Of a stretch of 22,577 nt of DNA, positions 1-6,854 are shown in pieces. Position numbers and translations under genes: made by a program. The stretch is from assembly GCA_947588865.1 (NCBI GenBank), contig CANPYQ010000003.1, positions 1 to 22,577 on the forward strand, in the 5' to 3' direction. Under the pieces are notes generated by a model. It searched no databases, was not told the DNA's origin, and saw only the letters and a program-made list of their open reading frames with translations. Numbering within the stretch: position 1 is the first letter of the stretch; each line of letters begins with the position of its first letter. The DNA is from an uncultured Bacilli bacterium (GTDB lineage Bacteria > Bacillota_I > Bacilli_A > RF39 > UBA660).

Positions 1-53
1 GTTCTTCTTTTTCTACCTCTAGTATTACTAACTTTTCTAAATGGTACTGCCAT
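1..53 (-). CDS. rpmF: Ribosomal protein L32, N-terminal part (runs off window)
   Basis: Only the first 17 residues are visible (MAVPFRKVSNTRGRKRR). They match the conserved start of bacterial L32, a small protein of the large ribosomal subunit. The ATG follows the upstream yceD stop codon with no gap (TAAATG). The ribosome binding site, GAGGTG, lies inside the last codons of yceD, so the two are translationally linked. The yceD-rpmF order is a widespread bacterial arrangement. Whether this L32 has the zinc-binding cysteines cannot be seen because the gene leaves the window. Confidence 0.93.
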   Translation of the reverse strand, partial: MAVPFRKVSNTRGRKRR

Positions 54-545
54 TTATTTCACCTCACTATCATCTATATAATCCATAAGCTCACTAAGTG
101 GACTATTGTTTTCTTCCTTCGTCGTGAATGACCATCCATCACCGGATATATCATAATCCTTAATATCATCACTCACAACACGTGTAGGAACTTCCATCAA
201 TATATTTTCCCATATTATTGGAAAAATATCAATAGTATTTTTAAAATTTATTTTATTTTCTCCTATTTCTTCAAATAAATTATTTATTTCTCCATTTATA
301 TTTATACTGAATGGATACTCAACAGGTTTTAATGTTATCGCACAAGGAAGTACCATAACGCCTTCTACAAGCACATCAAGTTCAATATTATTTAAACAAT
401 TTTTATATAATTCACCATCTATTTTAACATCATCAAGTTTCAATAAATCAGTTCCTTCTAACTCATTTTTACTAAAAGAATGAATTATATTGATAGAAAT
501 ACTTGAATCAATATTGCTATTTAATCTTGTTATATCAAATTTCAT
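54..545 (-). CDS. yceD: YceD/DUF177 family protein (23S rRNA accumulation protein)
   Basis: A 163-residue cytoplasmic protein, normal for the DUF177 (YceD, YlbN in Bacillus) family. In other bacteria and plastids the family is linked to 23S rRNA accumulation and it almost always precedes rpmF, as here. Visible family features are the central segment around residues 55-75 (LDVLVEGVMVLPCAITLKPV), which corresponds to the conserved region that often carries a Cys, and the acidic C-terminal part. The start at 545 follows AGAGGGGA at good spacing. A promoter lies at 571-599. The last codons hold the rpmF ribosome binding site. The assignment rests mainly on this partial match and the rpmF context. 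Confidence 0.85.
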   Translation of the reverse strand: MKFDITRLNSNIDSSISINIIHSFSKNELEGTDLLKLDDVKIDGELYKNCLNNIELDVLVEGVMVLPCAITLKPVEYPFSININGEINNLFEEIGENKINFKNTIDIFPIIWENILMEVPTRVVSDDIKDYDISGDGWSFTTKEENNSPLSELMDYIDDSEVK

Positions 546-570
546 ATAGTCCCCTCTTTTTGACTATATA

Positions 571-599
571 ATTATATAGTTATTTTTAAGAAAAATCAA
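571..599 (-). promoter_or_regulatory. Vegetative-type promoter for yceD-rpmF
   Basis: On the minus strand, TTGATT (594-599), a 17-base spacer and TATAAT (571-576). The predicted start is near 564, about 19 bases before the yceD start codon. Both boxes are close to the housekeeping consensus with ideal spacing. Confidence 0.7.
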
Positions 600-828
600 T
601 ACCTAGGTTAAAATTTTTGCGTTTCTAAGCATTTCCTTATCATTTATAACTTTAACATTGCAAAAATTTTTGAATTAATTACAGATCTTTAACTATTTTA
701 TATATTATTAACTATATCGTAAGGGTTGTCTTTAAATATTTTACTATTTCATATATGATTATAAAATATAAATATGATGAATTTTAATGTATTTTTAAAA
801 ATTATATATATTTATTTTAATAGAAATG
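600..828. other. AT-rich intergenic region between divergent yceD and tmcAL
   Basis: About 230 bases with no open frame preceded by a ribosome binding site and no clear RNA gene. It contains a short perfect palindrome (CAAAAATTTTTG, near 660-671) without a following T tract, and several AT-rich stretches that could pass for -10 boxes by chance. I see nothing else in it. Confidence 0.5.
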
Positions 829-837
829 TGTTATAGT
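829..837 (+). promoter_or_regulatory. Extended -10 promoter of tmcAL with ultrashort leader
   Basis: TGTTATAGT: an extended -10 (TGn) followed by TATAGT at 832-837. Six bases later the sequence GGTGAT (844-849) begins, so the predicted transcript starts at the ribosome binding site about 10 bases before the ATG at 854. No convincing -35 box is visible. It belongs to the recurrent -10/N6/GGTGA arrangement seen at five genes in this window. Confidence 0.55.
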
Positions 838-853
838 ATTGGTGGTGATTAAT

Positions 854-1987
854 ATGAATATTGGTATAATTTGTGAATATAATCCATTTCATTATGGGCA
901 CCTTTATCACTTAAAAAAAATTAAGGAAATGTATCCAAATTCAAATATAACTTTAATTATTACTGGCTGGATATGTGAACGCGGTGATTTAAGCCTAATA
1001 GATAAATTTAAAAAAACTCAGATTGCTCTTAATTATGGTGTTGACTTAGTAGTTGAACTTCCTTTTAAATATATTCAAAGTGCAGATATATTTGCTAAAG
1101 GTGCAATGTCAATATTAAATAAATTAAAATGTGATACTATAATTTTTGGAAGCGAATCTAACGATATAAAAAAATTAATTAAACTTGCAAAAGTTGAGCT
1201 TAATAATAAAGAATATGATAAACTTGTAAAAGAATATATAGATGATGGCATAAATTATCCTACTGCGCTTTCTAAAGCACTTAAAACCTTGTGTGGTGAT
1301 ACTGTTTTTTCTCCCAATGATTTGCTTGGCCTTTCTTACGTAAAAGAAATAATTAAAAATGGTTATAATATTACACCTATTACAATAAAAAGAAATAGTA
1401 ATTTTAATTCTAAAAAAATAGAAGGTAAAATTACTAGTGCAACAAGTATTAGAGAACTATTAAAGAAAAATAAGAATGTCAAAAAATACTTACCAAAAGA
1501 AGCAATAAAATATTTTAATAATGTAATATTTTTAGATGATTATTTTGAATATTTAAAATATAAAATAATTAGTGAAGATAATTTAACCATATATCAAGGT
1601 GTGGATGAAAATATTCAAAATAGAATTAAGAAAATTATAAATAATTCTAACTCTTTGGAAGAATTGCTAATGCTAATTAAAACCAAAAGGTATACATATA
1701 ATAGACTAAAAAGAACTTTAACATTTATACTTTTCTCTATTACTAAAAAGGATTGTTCTAACCTAGAACTCGAATATATAAGAGTTTTGGGATTTAATAA
1801 AATTGGAATGAATAGATTGAGAAAAATAAAAAAAGATATAAATGTTAAAATTTTAACTAACTATGACAATAGATATTTAAATAAAGATTTAACTATTAAT
1901 AAAATAATATCTTTAAATAAAAAAATAAAAGATAAAAAAACTTTTATAGAAAAAGAATATAAAGAAAAGCCTATCATAATGATATAG
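854..1987 (+). CDS. tmcAL: tRNA(Met) cytidine acetate ligase (TmcAL, YlbM family)
   Basis: 377 residues. TmcAL activates acetate with ATP and acetylates the wobble cytidine of elongator tRNA-Met to ac4C, preventing misreading of AUA. The N-terminus carries the nucleotidyltransferase signature GIICEYNPFHYGHLYHL with the HxGH motif at residues 13-16. The family segment around ERGDLSLIDKFKK follows. The C-terminal half is Lys-rich and helical, as expected for tRNA binding. The start at 854 is chosen because GGTGGTGA ends five bases before this ATG; an in-frame TTG at 839 would place the ribosome binding site inside the gene. It is monocistronic, with an extended -10 just upstream and a terminator that includes its stop codon. 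Confidence 0.92.
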   Translation: MNIGIICEYNPFHYGHLYHLKKIKEMYPNSNITLIITGWICERGDLSLIDKFKKTQIALNYGVDLVVELPFKYIQSADIFAKGAMSILNKLKCDTIIFGSESNDIKKLIKLAKVELNNKEYDKLVKEYIDDGINYPTALSKALKTLCGDTVFSPNDLLGLSYVKEIIKNGYNITPITIKRNSNFNSKKIEGKITSATSIRELLKKNKNVKKYLPKEAIKYFNNVIFLDDYFEYLKYKIISEDNLTIYQGVDENIQNRIKKIINNSNSLEELLMLIKTKRYTYNRLKRTLTFILFSITKKDCSNLELEYIRVLGFNKIGMNRLRKIKKDINVKILTNYDNRYLNKDLTINKIISLNKKIKDKKTFIEKEYKEKPIIMI

Positions 1988-1997
1988 GCTTATTTTT
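1967..1997 (+). terminator. Intrinsic terminator overlapping the tmcAL stop codon
   Basis: Eight-base-pair stem AAGCCTAT/ATAGGCTT (1967-1974 with 1984-1991), nine-base loop, then ATTTTT. The TAG stop (1985-1987) lies in the 3' arm. Confidence 0.85.
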
Positions 1998-2083
1998 GAA
2001 ACTTTTTCTACTTTTAATTTATTTTTTGATTCAATTTCTTTAAAATATTTTTAAATTTACGATTTTATCGCTTAATATTTTAA

Positions 2084-2101
2084 TCCTCCAATTTAATTAT
2101 A
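2084..2101 (-). promoter_or_regulatory. Orphan -10 plus ribosome-binding-like site with no gene behind it
   Basis: On the minus strand TATAAT (2096-2101), six bases, then GGAGGA (2084-2089). No ATG, GTG or TTG follows at translation distance. It lies downstream of the folD stop and points at the tmcAL terminator. It could be chance in AT-rich DNA or the remnant of a small gene. Confidence 0.2.
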
Positions 2102-2123
2102 TAACCAAATAAATGGAATGAAG

Positions 2124-2954
2124 TTATTTTTTATTATTATAACAAAGTAATGTATTTTTTAAAAACATTGCTATTGTTAAAGGCATTACTGAATCAATAC
2201 TATTAGCTACTAAAGATGCTTTTTTATATACACTATTATCTATATCGCCGTATACTTTTCCATCCTCAATATAACATCCTGCATCAATTACAATAGCATC
2301 TTTTTTAATCATATCATCTGTAATTAATCCTTTTACACCAGTTGCAGAAATAACTATATCTGCACAACAGGTATGCTTCTTTATATCTACGGTCTTAGAA
2401 TGGCAAACGGTTACAGTTGCCCCTTCATTAATTAAGACATTAATTAATGATCTTCCTACCAACTTTCCTTTGCCTACAATAACTACTTCTTTACCCTTTA
2501 ATTCTATATTATACTCTTGAAATAGAGTCATAATAGAAAGTACACAACTAGGTACTATTGTTTTTCTACCACTTATTAATCTTCCTATATTAATATCCGT
2601 TAATCCATCTACATCTTTACTATTTATAATAGTATTTAACAATCTCTTCTCATTGTATTTTTCTGGTAATGGTAATTGTATCATTATACCATTAACATAA
2701 TCATCATTATTTAATTCTTTTATCTTATTAATAATTGTAAGTTCAGGGGTATCTTCTTCAAATTTATGGTATCTAAAATAAACTCCTACCCTAATACAAA
2801 GTTCTTCTTTTAATTTTATAAACATTTCACTAATCTCATTATCACCTATTTGTATGACAGCTACAGAAGGCCTTATAATACATCCTTTAATACTTTGCTT
2901 TAATTCATTTTCTATGTTTAAACTTATTTCTTTTCCATTCATTTCATTACTCAT
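2124..2954 (-). CDS. folD: Divergent FolD: methylene-THF dehydrogenase/cyclohydrolase
   Basis: 276 residues, slightly below the usual 280-300. FolD interconverts 5,10-methylene-THF and 10-formyl-THF with NAD(P), supplying formyl groups for purines and initiator tRNA. Recognisable parts are IGDNEISEMFIKLK with the catalytic Lys at 49, GIMIQLPLP with Gln93, KDVDG at 113-117, a Rossmann segment with VVIVGKGKLVGRS, and TVCHSKT. Several usually invariant positions differ: the YVxxK Tyr is Phe45, PCTPxG reads PSCVLS, GRSxxVGxP reads GKGKLVGRS, and the PGGVGPMT loop is replaced by SIDSVMPLT (252-260). The ATG follows GGAGATGATATA. No terminator is visible after the stop. It may be an active divergent enzyme or one with altered function; there is no second FolD here. 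Confidence 0.85.
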   Translation of the reverse strand: MSNEMNGKEISLNIENELKQSIKGCIIRPSVAVIQIGDNEISEMFIKLKEELCIRVGVYFRYHKFEEDTPELTIINKIKELNNDDYVNGIMIQLPLPEKYNEKRLLNTIINSKDVDGLTDINIGRLISGRKTIVPSCVLSIMTLFQEYNIELKGKEVVIVGKGKLVGRSLINVLINEGATVTVCHSKTVDIKKHTCCADIVISATGVKGLITDDMIKKDAIVIDAGCYIEDGKVYGDIDNSVYKKASLVANSIDSVMPLTIAMFLKNTLLCYNNKK

Positions 2955-2991
2955 TATATCATCTCCATAAAAATATTATTTTTATATACTA

Positions 2992-3022
2992 ATTATAGCA
3001 AATCTATAACTATACTTGTCAA
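2992..3022 (-). promoter_or_regulatory. Promoter of folD
   Basis: TTGACA (3017-3022) and TATAAT (2992-2997) on the minus strand, both consensus, with a longer than ideal 19-base spacer. The predicted 5' leader is about 31 bases. An alternative TAATAT closer to the gene would give a 12-base leader. Confidence 0.55.
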
Positions 3023-3048
3023 CAGTAATACATATATTTATGGAGATA

Positions 3049-3067
3049 TTTACATATCAAATGTAAA
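3049..3067. repeat. Inverted repeat upstream of folD promoter
   Basis: TTTACAT, five bases (ATCAA), ATGTAAA: a perfect 7-base inverted repeat between the cysteine desulfurase stop and the folD -35 box. There is no T tract, so it is not a normal terminator. It could be an operator or chance in AT-rich sequence. Confidence 0.35.
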
Positions 3068-3082
3068 GAGAGATCGGATTAT

Positions 3083-4210
3083 TTATTTTAAATTAGTGAG
3101 TTCTTCATAACATACGCTAAAAGATTTTATAAATTCATCTAATTCACTTTTAGTGGTTAAATGCGATAAACTTATTCTTATACTCGAATTAGCTTTTTTT
3201 TCATCTTTAGTAAGTTCATATACAGCTTCTGATTTTGAGTTAGAAGATGAACAAGCACTTTTAGTTGATATATAGATATTATATTTATTTAATGCATGTA
3301 ACATAGTTTCTGGCTTAACTCCTAGTATACTTACATTAAGTATATGAGGTATACAGTAGTCATTACTATTTATTTTTACTTTATCAAAAACCATTAACCT
3401 ACTTTTTAAATATCTATTTAATTCATATATATATTTTATTTTTTCATCCAGATTAGTGAGTGCTAATCTTAAAGCTTTGCTCATAGATACAACTAAAGGA
3501 AGAGCTGGTGTCCCACTTCTATAATTACTTGTACTTTTACCACCATGTATTAGTGGAACGAGTTCTATTTTTTCTCTTTTTATTAAAACTCCTACCCCTT
3601 TTATTCCATAGAATTTATGAGCAGAAAAGCTAACTAAATCGACTTTATCTAAATTTATGTTTATTTTTCCTATAGCTTGTGTCATATCGCTGTGAAAAAA
3701 ACACTTTGGATATTTGCTTACTATGTTTGCAATCTTTTCTATTGGTTGTAATATCCCTATTTCACTATTAACAGCTCCAATCGTTACAAGTATTGTATTA
3801 TCATTAATTAAAGATTCTAAATCATTTAAATCGACTTGTCCATTTTCATCTAATTTGACATAATCTATTATATATCCAATTTCATTTAAGTATTTTAACG
3901 GCGCAGATATTGATGAATGTTCTAATTTAGTTGTTATAATATGTCTACCCCTGTTTTTATATTTTTCACATATACCCTTTATAGCTAAATTATTTGATTC
4001 TGATGAACCACTAGTATATATTATTTCATTTCCTTTTATATTTAAAAGATCTGCTATTTGTTTAGTTGCAATATCTATTATATTTCTAGCTTTAACACCT
4101 AAAGTGTGCAATGAATTAGGGTTTCCAATAAATTCATTAGAACATTTTATAAAGGAATCAAGAACTTCATCATTAGGTTTTGTAGTTGAACTATAATCTA
4201 AATATATCAT
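3083..4210 (-). CDS. Cysteine desulfurase (NifS/IscS family)
   Basis: 375 residues, a standard length. This PLP enzyme removes sulfur from L-cysteine as an enzyme persulfide for Fe-S clusters or tRNA thiolation. The N-terminus reads MIYLDYSSTTKPN; the PLP lysine is Lys199 in SAHKFYGIKGVG; His/Asp/Gln cofactor contacts lie in FHSDMTQAIGK (171-182); and the catalytic Cys320 sits in SACSSSNSKSE on the long mobile loop typical of group I enzymes. No IscU, ThiI or MnmA gene is adjacent, so the sulfur acceptor cannot be inferred from context. The ATG follows AGAGGTGA with ideal spacing, and an extended -10 lies about 30 bases upstream. A different gene name (iscS, nifS, nifZ) would need phylogeny. 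Confidence 0.9.
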   Translation of the reverse strand: MIYLDYSSTTKPNDEVLDSFIKCSNEFIGNPNSLHTLGVKARNIIDIATKQIADLLNIKGNEIIYTSGSSESNNLAIKGICEKYKNRGRHIITTKLEHSSISAPLKYLNEIGYIIDYVKLDENGQVDLNDLESLINDNTILVTIGAVNSEIGILQPIEKIANIVSKYPKCFFHSDMTQAIGKININLDKVDLVSFSAHKFYGIKGVGVLIKREKIELVPLIHGGKSTSNYRSGTPALPLVVSMSKALRLALTNLDEKIKYIYELNRYLKSRLMVFDKVKINSNDYCIPHILNVSILGVKPETMLHALNKYNIYISTKSACSSSNSKSEAVYELTKDEKKANSSIRISLSHLTTKSELDEFIKSFSVCYEELTNLK

Positions 4211-4241
4211 TTTGTCACCTCTTTTTAACTAACTATAAATA

Positions 4242-4250
4242 TTGTATCAT
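4242..4250 (-). promoter_or_regulatory. Extended -10 promoter of the cysteine desulfurase gene
   Basis: TGATACAAT on the minus strand: TGn followed by TACAAT. The -35 region (ATTTTA at 17 bases) is weak. It lies between the gene and the upstream micro-protein terminator. Confidence 0.5.
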
Positions 4251-4270
4251 ATTTTAGAATATATTAAAAT

Positions 4271-4293
4271 AAAAAAGAGGTTAACCCCTTTTT
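4271..4293 (-). terminator. Terminator after the micro-protein pair
   Basis: On the minus strand, AAAAAGGGG, loop TTAA, CCTCTTTTT: a nine-pair stem including one G-U pair that forms only in this orientation, followed by U residues. It overlaps the stop codon of the 43-residue protein. Confidence 0.75.
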
Positions 4294-4423
4294 AATACAA
4301 ACAAGAACCTATTATAATAGCTAGTAATATATATAAAACTATTATTATTACAAAACCACTATTGTTTCTGCAACATCCTGTTTGTGTATTATTAGTTTCG
4401 CAACAAGAATTATTTGTACTCAT
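4292..4423 (-). CDS. Cys-rich membrane micro-protein, 43 residues
   Basis: A 43-residue protein with two CC pairs in a polar N-terminus (MSTNNSCCETNNTQTGCC), one hydrophobic helix at about 23-39, and a C-terminal CLY. The ATG is preceded by a perfect GGAGGT seven bases upstream. That site overlaps the stop codon of the 28-residue gene before it, so the two are co-translated. It is hydrophobic like the YjcZ-type sporulation micro-proteins but is not clearly a member. The strong ribosome binding site, tandem arrangement and terminator support a real gene. The function is unknown. Confidence 0.75.
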   Translation of the reverse strand: MSTNNSCCETNNTQTGCCRNNSGFVIIIVLYILLAIIIGSCLY

Positions 4424-4433
4424 TTGACACCTC

Positions 4434-4520
4434 CTAAATATATGCTCCAAGTATGATTATTAAAAGAATAAATAATACTAAAACTATAGCTGCGCCAGAT
4501 ACACCAGAATTACAACACAT
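4434..4520 (-). CDS. YjcZ-like membrane micro-protein, 28 residues
   Basis: A 28-residue protein: MCCNSGVSG followed by one hydrophobic helix (AAIVLVLFILLIIILGAYI). It resembles the YjcZ family of sporulation-associated micro-proteins, which share a short Gly-rich start and a LFILLIIxGA-type helix. Here the start has a CC pair. The ribosome binding site GGAGGAAAG is strong. A sequence resembling a mother-cell sigma-K promoter lies at 4553-4579. The same transcript carries the 43-residue CC-containing protein. The family link rests on the hydrophobic pattern only. Confidence 0.72.
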   Translation of the reverse strand: MCCNSGVSGAAIVLVLFILLIIILGAYI

Positions 4521-4552
4521 ATAATCTTTCCTCCTTTTTTATCATTTCACAG

Positions 4553-4579
4553 TATTTTATGAAATTTTTATAAATATGT
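4553..4579 (-). promoter_or_regulatory. Possible sigma-K-like promoter for the micro-protein pair
   Basis: On the minus strand CATAAAATA (4553-4561) fits the sigma-K -10 pattern CATAnnnTA, with AC (4578-4579) 16 bases upstream, near the usual 16-17. The predicted leader is about 26 bases and contains the strong ribosome binding site. In DNA this AT-rich such matches arise by chance, so the call depends on the sporulation-like gene it precedes. Confidence 0.33.
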
Positions 4580-4596
4580 GAGCATTTGTGTTGAAA

Positions 4597-4624
4597 TTTA
4601 ACTTTTTATTTGCTAAAATATAAT
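4597..4624 (+). promoter_or_regulatory. Promoter of the PrsA-type foldase gene
   Basis: TTTAAC (4597-4602), a 16-base spacer and TATAAT (4619-4624). The predicted start near 4631 leaves a leader of about 50 bases ending in AAAGGAGAG before the ATG. Confidence 0.5.
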
Positions 4625-4680
4625 ATGTATGATGAATATGCATATATTGCATCGTATTTATATAGAAAGGAGAGGCTAAA

Positions 4681-5937
4681 ATGCCAAAAAAAACTACTGA
4701 AAAGAATAACAAGGGTAAAAAAAATAACACAACTAAATCTACAGTCTCTAGAAAAGTTGAATCAAAAAATACGAAAATCAAAAAAGTTGAGCCAATTGAT
4801 AATGTTGAAAAAGTTGAGACTAATAAATCAGTTGTAAAAGTAGAAAAGAAAGGAAAGATTAAGAATTTTATTATAGAGTCCAAAAATAACACACCATTTG
4901 TTGTTTCTGTATGTATAATTGTTTTATTACTAGCAGCATTAATCTTAACATTATGTATGAAAAGAATTCCTAAGACATCTGACGGTGATGAAATAATTGC
5001 TACATTAAATGGTAAAACAATTACAGCTAATGAATTGTATGAATCATTAAAAGAATCATATGGTACAAATACTTTGATAGATATTATAGATACTTACATT
5101 TCTGATAAGGAAGTTACAATAAAAGACGAAGATGAAGATTATGTTAATGAAATAGTAGACTACTATAAAGATTATGCCGACTATTATGGAGTTGATTTAT
5201 CTACATTCTTAACTAACTATGTTGGACTTTCTGGGGTTTCTACTGAAGATGAATTTAGAGAATATGTTCTTGAAGATTACAAAAAAACTTTAGCAGTTAA
5301 AAAATTTATAGGAGATAATGCTGATGAAAAAGATTTAAAAGAATATTATAAAAATAATTATTCTGATAAATTAACTGCTAAACATATTTTAATTGAGGTT
5401 GATCCAGATGCAGAAGATCAAGAAAAAGCAGATAAAGAAGCATATAATAAGGCAGTTAGTCTAATTGAAAAACTAAATAAAGTAGATAAAGATAAATTGG
5501 AAGACAAATTTGACAAATTAGCAGAAGAAAATTCTGATGATACTGCTACTTATTCAAATGGAGGATTAATAGAAGATTTCTCTAAATCAGATGTTGTCGA
5601 AGAATTCTTTAATGCTGCGAATAAATTAAAAGATGGTGAATATACTAAAGAACCTGTTAAAACTACTTACGGATATCATATAATTTTAAAAATCAGTTCA
5701 AAACCAGTTGAAAAATATAATGATATTAAGAATGATGTTAAATTAGCTTATGCAGAAAGTTTATTAACTGCAGATTCAACATTACAAATTACTAAATGGG
5801 ATGAATTAAGAAAGCAATATAAATTATCTATAAAAGATGATAATATCAGTAAAATATATAAATCAACTATAAAAAATACAACAACTACAAATACTGATGA
5901 AGAAACAAAAGATGATAGTACAGAATCAGAAAAATAA
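4681..5937 (+). CDS. Membrane-anchored PrsA-type peptidyl-prolyl isomerase (parvulin)
   Basis: 418 residues. Residues 1-71 are a Lys-rich cytoplasmic tail with TKS/KVE-type repeats, 72-93 a single membrane helix, and 105-215 a SurA/PrsA-like N-terminal chaperone region (IATLNGKTITANELYESL). Residues 231-339 are a parvulin domain: LTAKHILIEV, the NGGLIEDFSKSD turn, and TTYGYHIILK. The C-terminal tail is Thr/Lys/Asp-rich. PrsA proteins fold secreted proteins outside the membrane. Unlike Bacillus PrsA, no lipobox is present: LTLC has Leu at -1, so the membrane helix rather than a lipid is the anchor. The ATG has AAAGGAGAG nine bases upstream. It is convergent with recX, with which it shares a terminator. 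Confidence 0.88.
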   Translation: MPKKTTEKNNKGKKNNTTKSTVSRKVESKNTKIKKVEPIDNVEKVETNKSVVKVEKKGKIKNFIIESKNNTPFVVSVCIIVLLLAALILTLCMKRIPKTSDGDEIIATLNGKTITANELYESLKESYGTNTLIDIIDTYISDKEVTIKDEDEDYVNEIVDYYKDYADYYGVDLSTFLTNYVGLSGVSTEDEFREYVLEDYKKTLAVKKFIGDNADEKDLKEYYKNNYSDKLTAKHILIEVDPDAEDQEKADKEAYNKAVSLIEKLNKVDKDKLEDKFDKLAEENSDDTATYSNGGLIEDFSKSDVVEEFFNAANKLKDGEYTKEPVKTTYGYHIILKISSKPVEKYNDIKNDVKLAYAESLLTADSTLQITKWDELRKQYKLSIKDDNISKIYKSTIKNTTTTNTDEETKDDSTESEK

Positions 5938-5964
5938 AATTATATAAATCTAGTCTAATTAAAT

Positions 5965-5999
5965 AAAAATCAAGGGTAAAAGTCTAGCCCTTGATTTTT
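5965..5999. terminator. Bidirectional terminator between foldase gene and recX
   Basis: A perfect 12-pair stem AAAAATCAAGGG/CCCTTGATTTTT (5965-5976 with 5988-5999) with an 11-base loop and T tracts in both directions. It serves both convergent genes and reaches the recX stop codon. Confidence 0.92.
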
Positions 6000-6780
6000 A
6001 TTTAAAATATTCTTCTGTTTTATTTTTCAATATAGTATTTATATCATTCAAACTAAAGCCTTTAGATAATAATTTTTGAATTATTTTATTTTTTAATTCA
6101 AATCCTACATACTTTATCTTTAATTTACTATACAATTTATCAAATTCCTTTATAATTATATTATTATCAACTAATATATGTTTATCAAGTATTTCATTTA
6201 TCTTGTCTTTTGAATAACCTAAATTAATCATATCATTCAAAATTTTTTGTTTCAGAAAATTTTTAGAATACTTATTATTACTATTTATTTTTTTTAAAAT
6301 CATTTTTTCTAACCTATTATCAAGTAAATCAACGTCTATATTATTTAATTCTTTGTCTATAATTTCTATAGGAATATTATGATTTAATAAATCGGATTTT
6401 ATTTTATTAATACCATTTTTACTTAAATATATTTTATCGTTTATAAATGATTTACAAAATTCTAAATCATTTATAAGGTTAATATTTTTTAACTTAGTTA
6501 TTATTCTATTTTTATCATTATCAGATAAATCATACTTTGATAAATATTCTAAAATTTCTTTTTCACTTCTTTTTTTCTTTAATATATATTTGATTGTCTT
6601 ATTATATGTATCATAATAACTTGTTTCCCTCAAAATTTTATTATATAATACATCATCTAAATATTTCTTATATAATAAATTATTATCAATAATTACATTA
6701 TCATATGTAACAACGGTTATATCCCCCATTTGTATTTTGTATTTATTATCTTTTAACTTAACTATTTTATTTATTTCCAC
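5998..6780 (-). CDS. recX: Regulatory protein RecX
   Basis: 260 residues from a GTG start. RecX binds RecA filaments and limits their activity. The sequence is a chain of short helical repeats typical of RecX, for example KTIKYILKKKRSEKEILEYLSKYDLSDNDKNRII near residues 62-96, LEFCKSFINDKI, and a C-terminal repeat KYVGFELKNKIIQKLLSKGFSLNDINTIL. The start is GTG at 6780 because GGTGGTGA precedes it by five bases; longer in-frame starts would run across the promoter itself. The promoter is near-consensus (6797-6825), and the predicted leader is only about 10 bases. recA is not in the window. Confidence 0.87.
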   Translation of the reverse strand: MEINKIVKLKDNKYKIQMGDITVVTYDNVIIDNNLLYKKYLDDVLYNKILRETSYYDTYNKTIKYILKKKRSEKEILEYLSKYDLSDNDKNRIITKLKNINLINDLEFCKSFINDKIYLSKNGINKIKSDLLNHNIPIEIIDKELNNIDVDLLDNRLEKMILKKINSNNKYSKNFLKQKILNDMINLGYSKDKINEILDKHILVDNNIIIKEFDKLYSKLKIKYVGFELKNKIIQKLLSKGFSLNDINTILKNKTEEYFK

Positions 6781-6796
6781 ATATGTCACCACCAAA

Positions 6797-6825
6797 ATTA
6801 TAACACAAACAAATGTTTCGTTCAA
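6797..6825 (-). promoter_or_regulatory. Strong promoter of recX with ultrashort leader
   Basis: TTGAAC (6820-6825), a 17-base spacer, TATAAT (6797-6802), plus an extended -10 TG. Six bases after TATAAT comes GGTGAC, so the transcript is predicted to begin at the ribosome binding site, 10 bases before the GTG start. The -35 box sits immediately after the upstream operon's terminator. Confidence 0.78.
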
Positions 6826-6828
6826 GCG

Positions 6829-6850
6829 AAAAGTGCCTTTTAGCACTTTT
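6829..6850 (-). terminator. Terminator of the envelope operon
   Basis: Eight-pair stem AAAAGTGC/GCACTTTT (6829-6836 with 6843-6850) with a six-base loop, just after the stop of the receptor gene. The T tract is only four bases, so read-through into recX is possible. Confidence 0.6.
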
Positions 6851-6854
6851 ATAG

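Noticed and set aside
660..671. Palindrome CAAAAATTTTTG as a terminator
   Set aside because: It consists almost wholly of A-T pairs, has no loop, no GC core and no T tract beyond the stem, and no gene ends there.
839..853. Upstream TTG start for tmcAL, and similar upstream TTG/GTG starts for recX, trmB, the DUF4015 gene and the RDD gene
   Set aside because: Each would put the GGTGA ribosome binding site inside the coding region and in several cases start before the predicted transcript. The downstream ATG or GTG has proper spacing.
4557..4892. Minus-strand open frame opposite the start of the foldase gene
   Set aside because: It is antisense to the Lys-rich foldase N-terminus, has no ribosome binding site, and its hydrophobic composition is the mirror of Lys codons.
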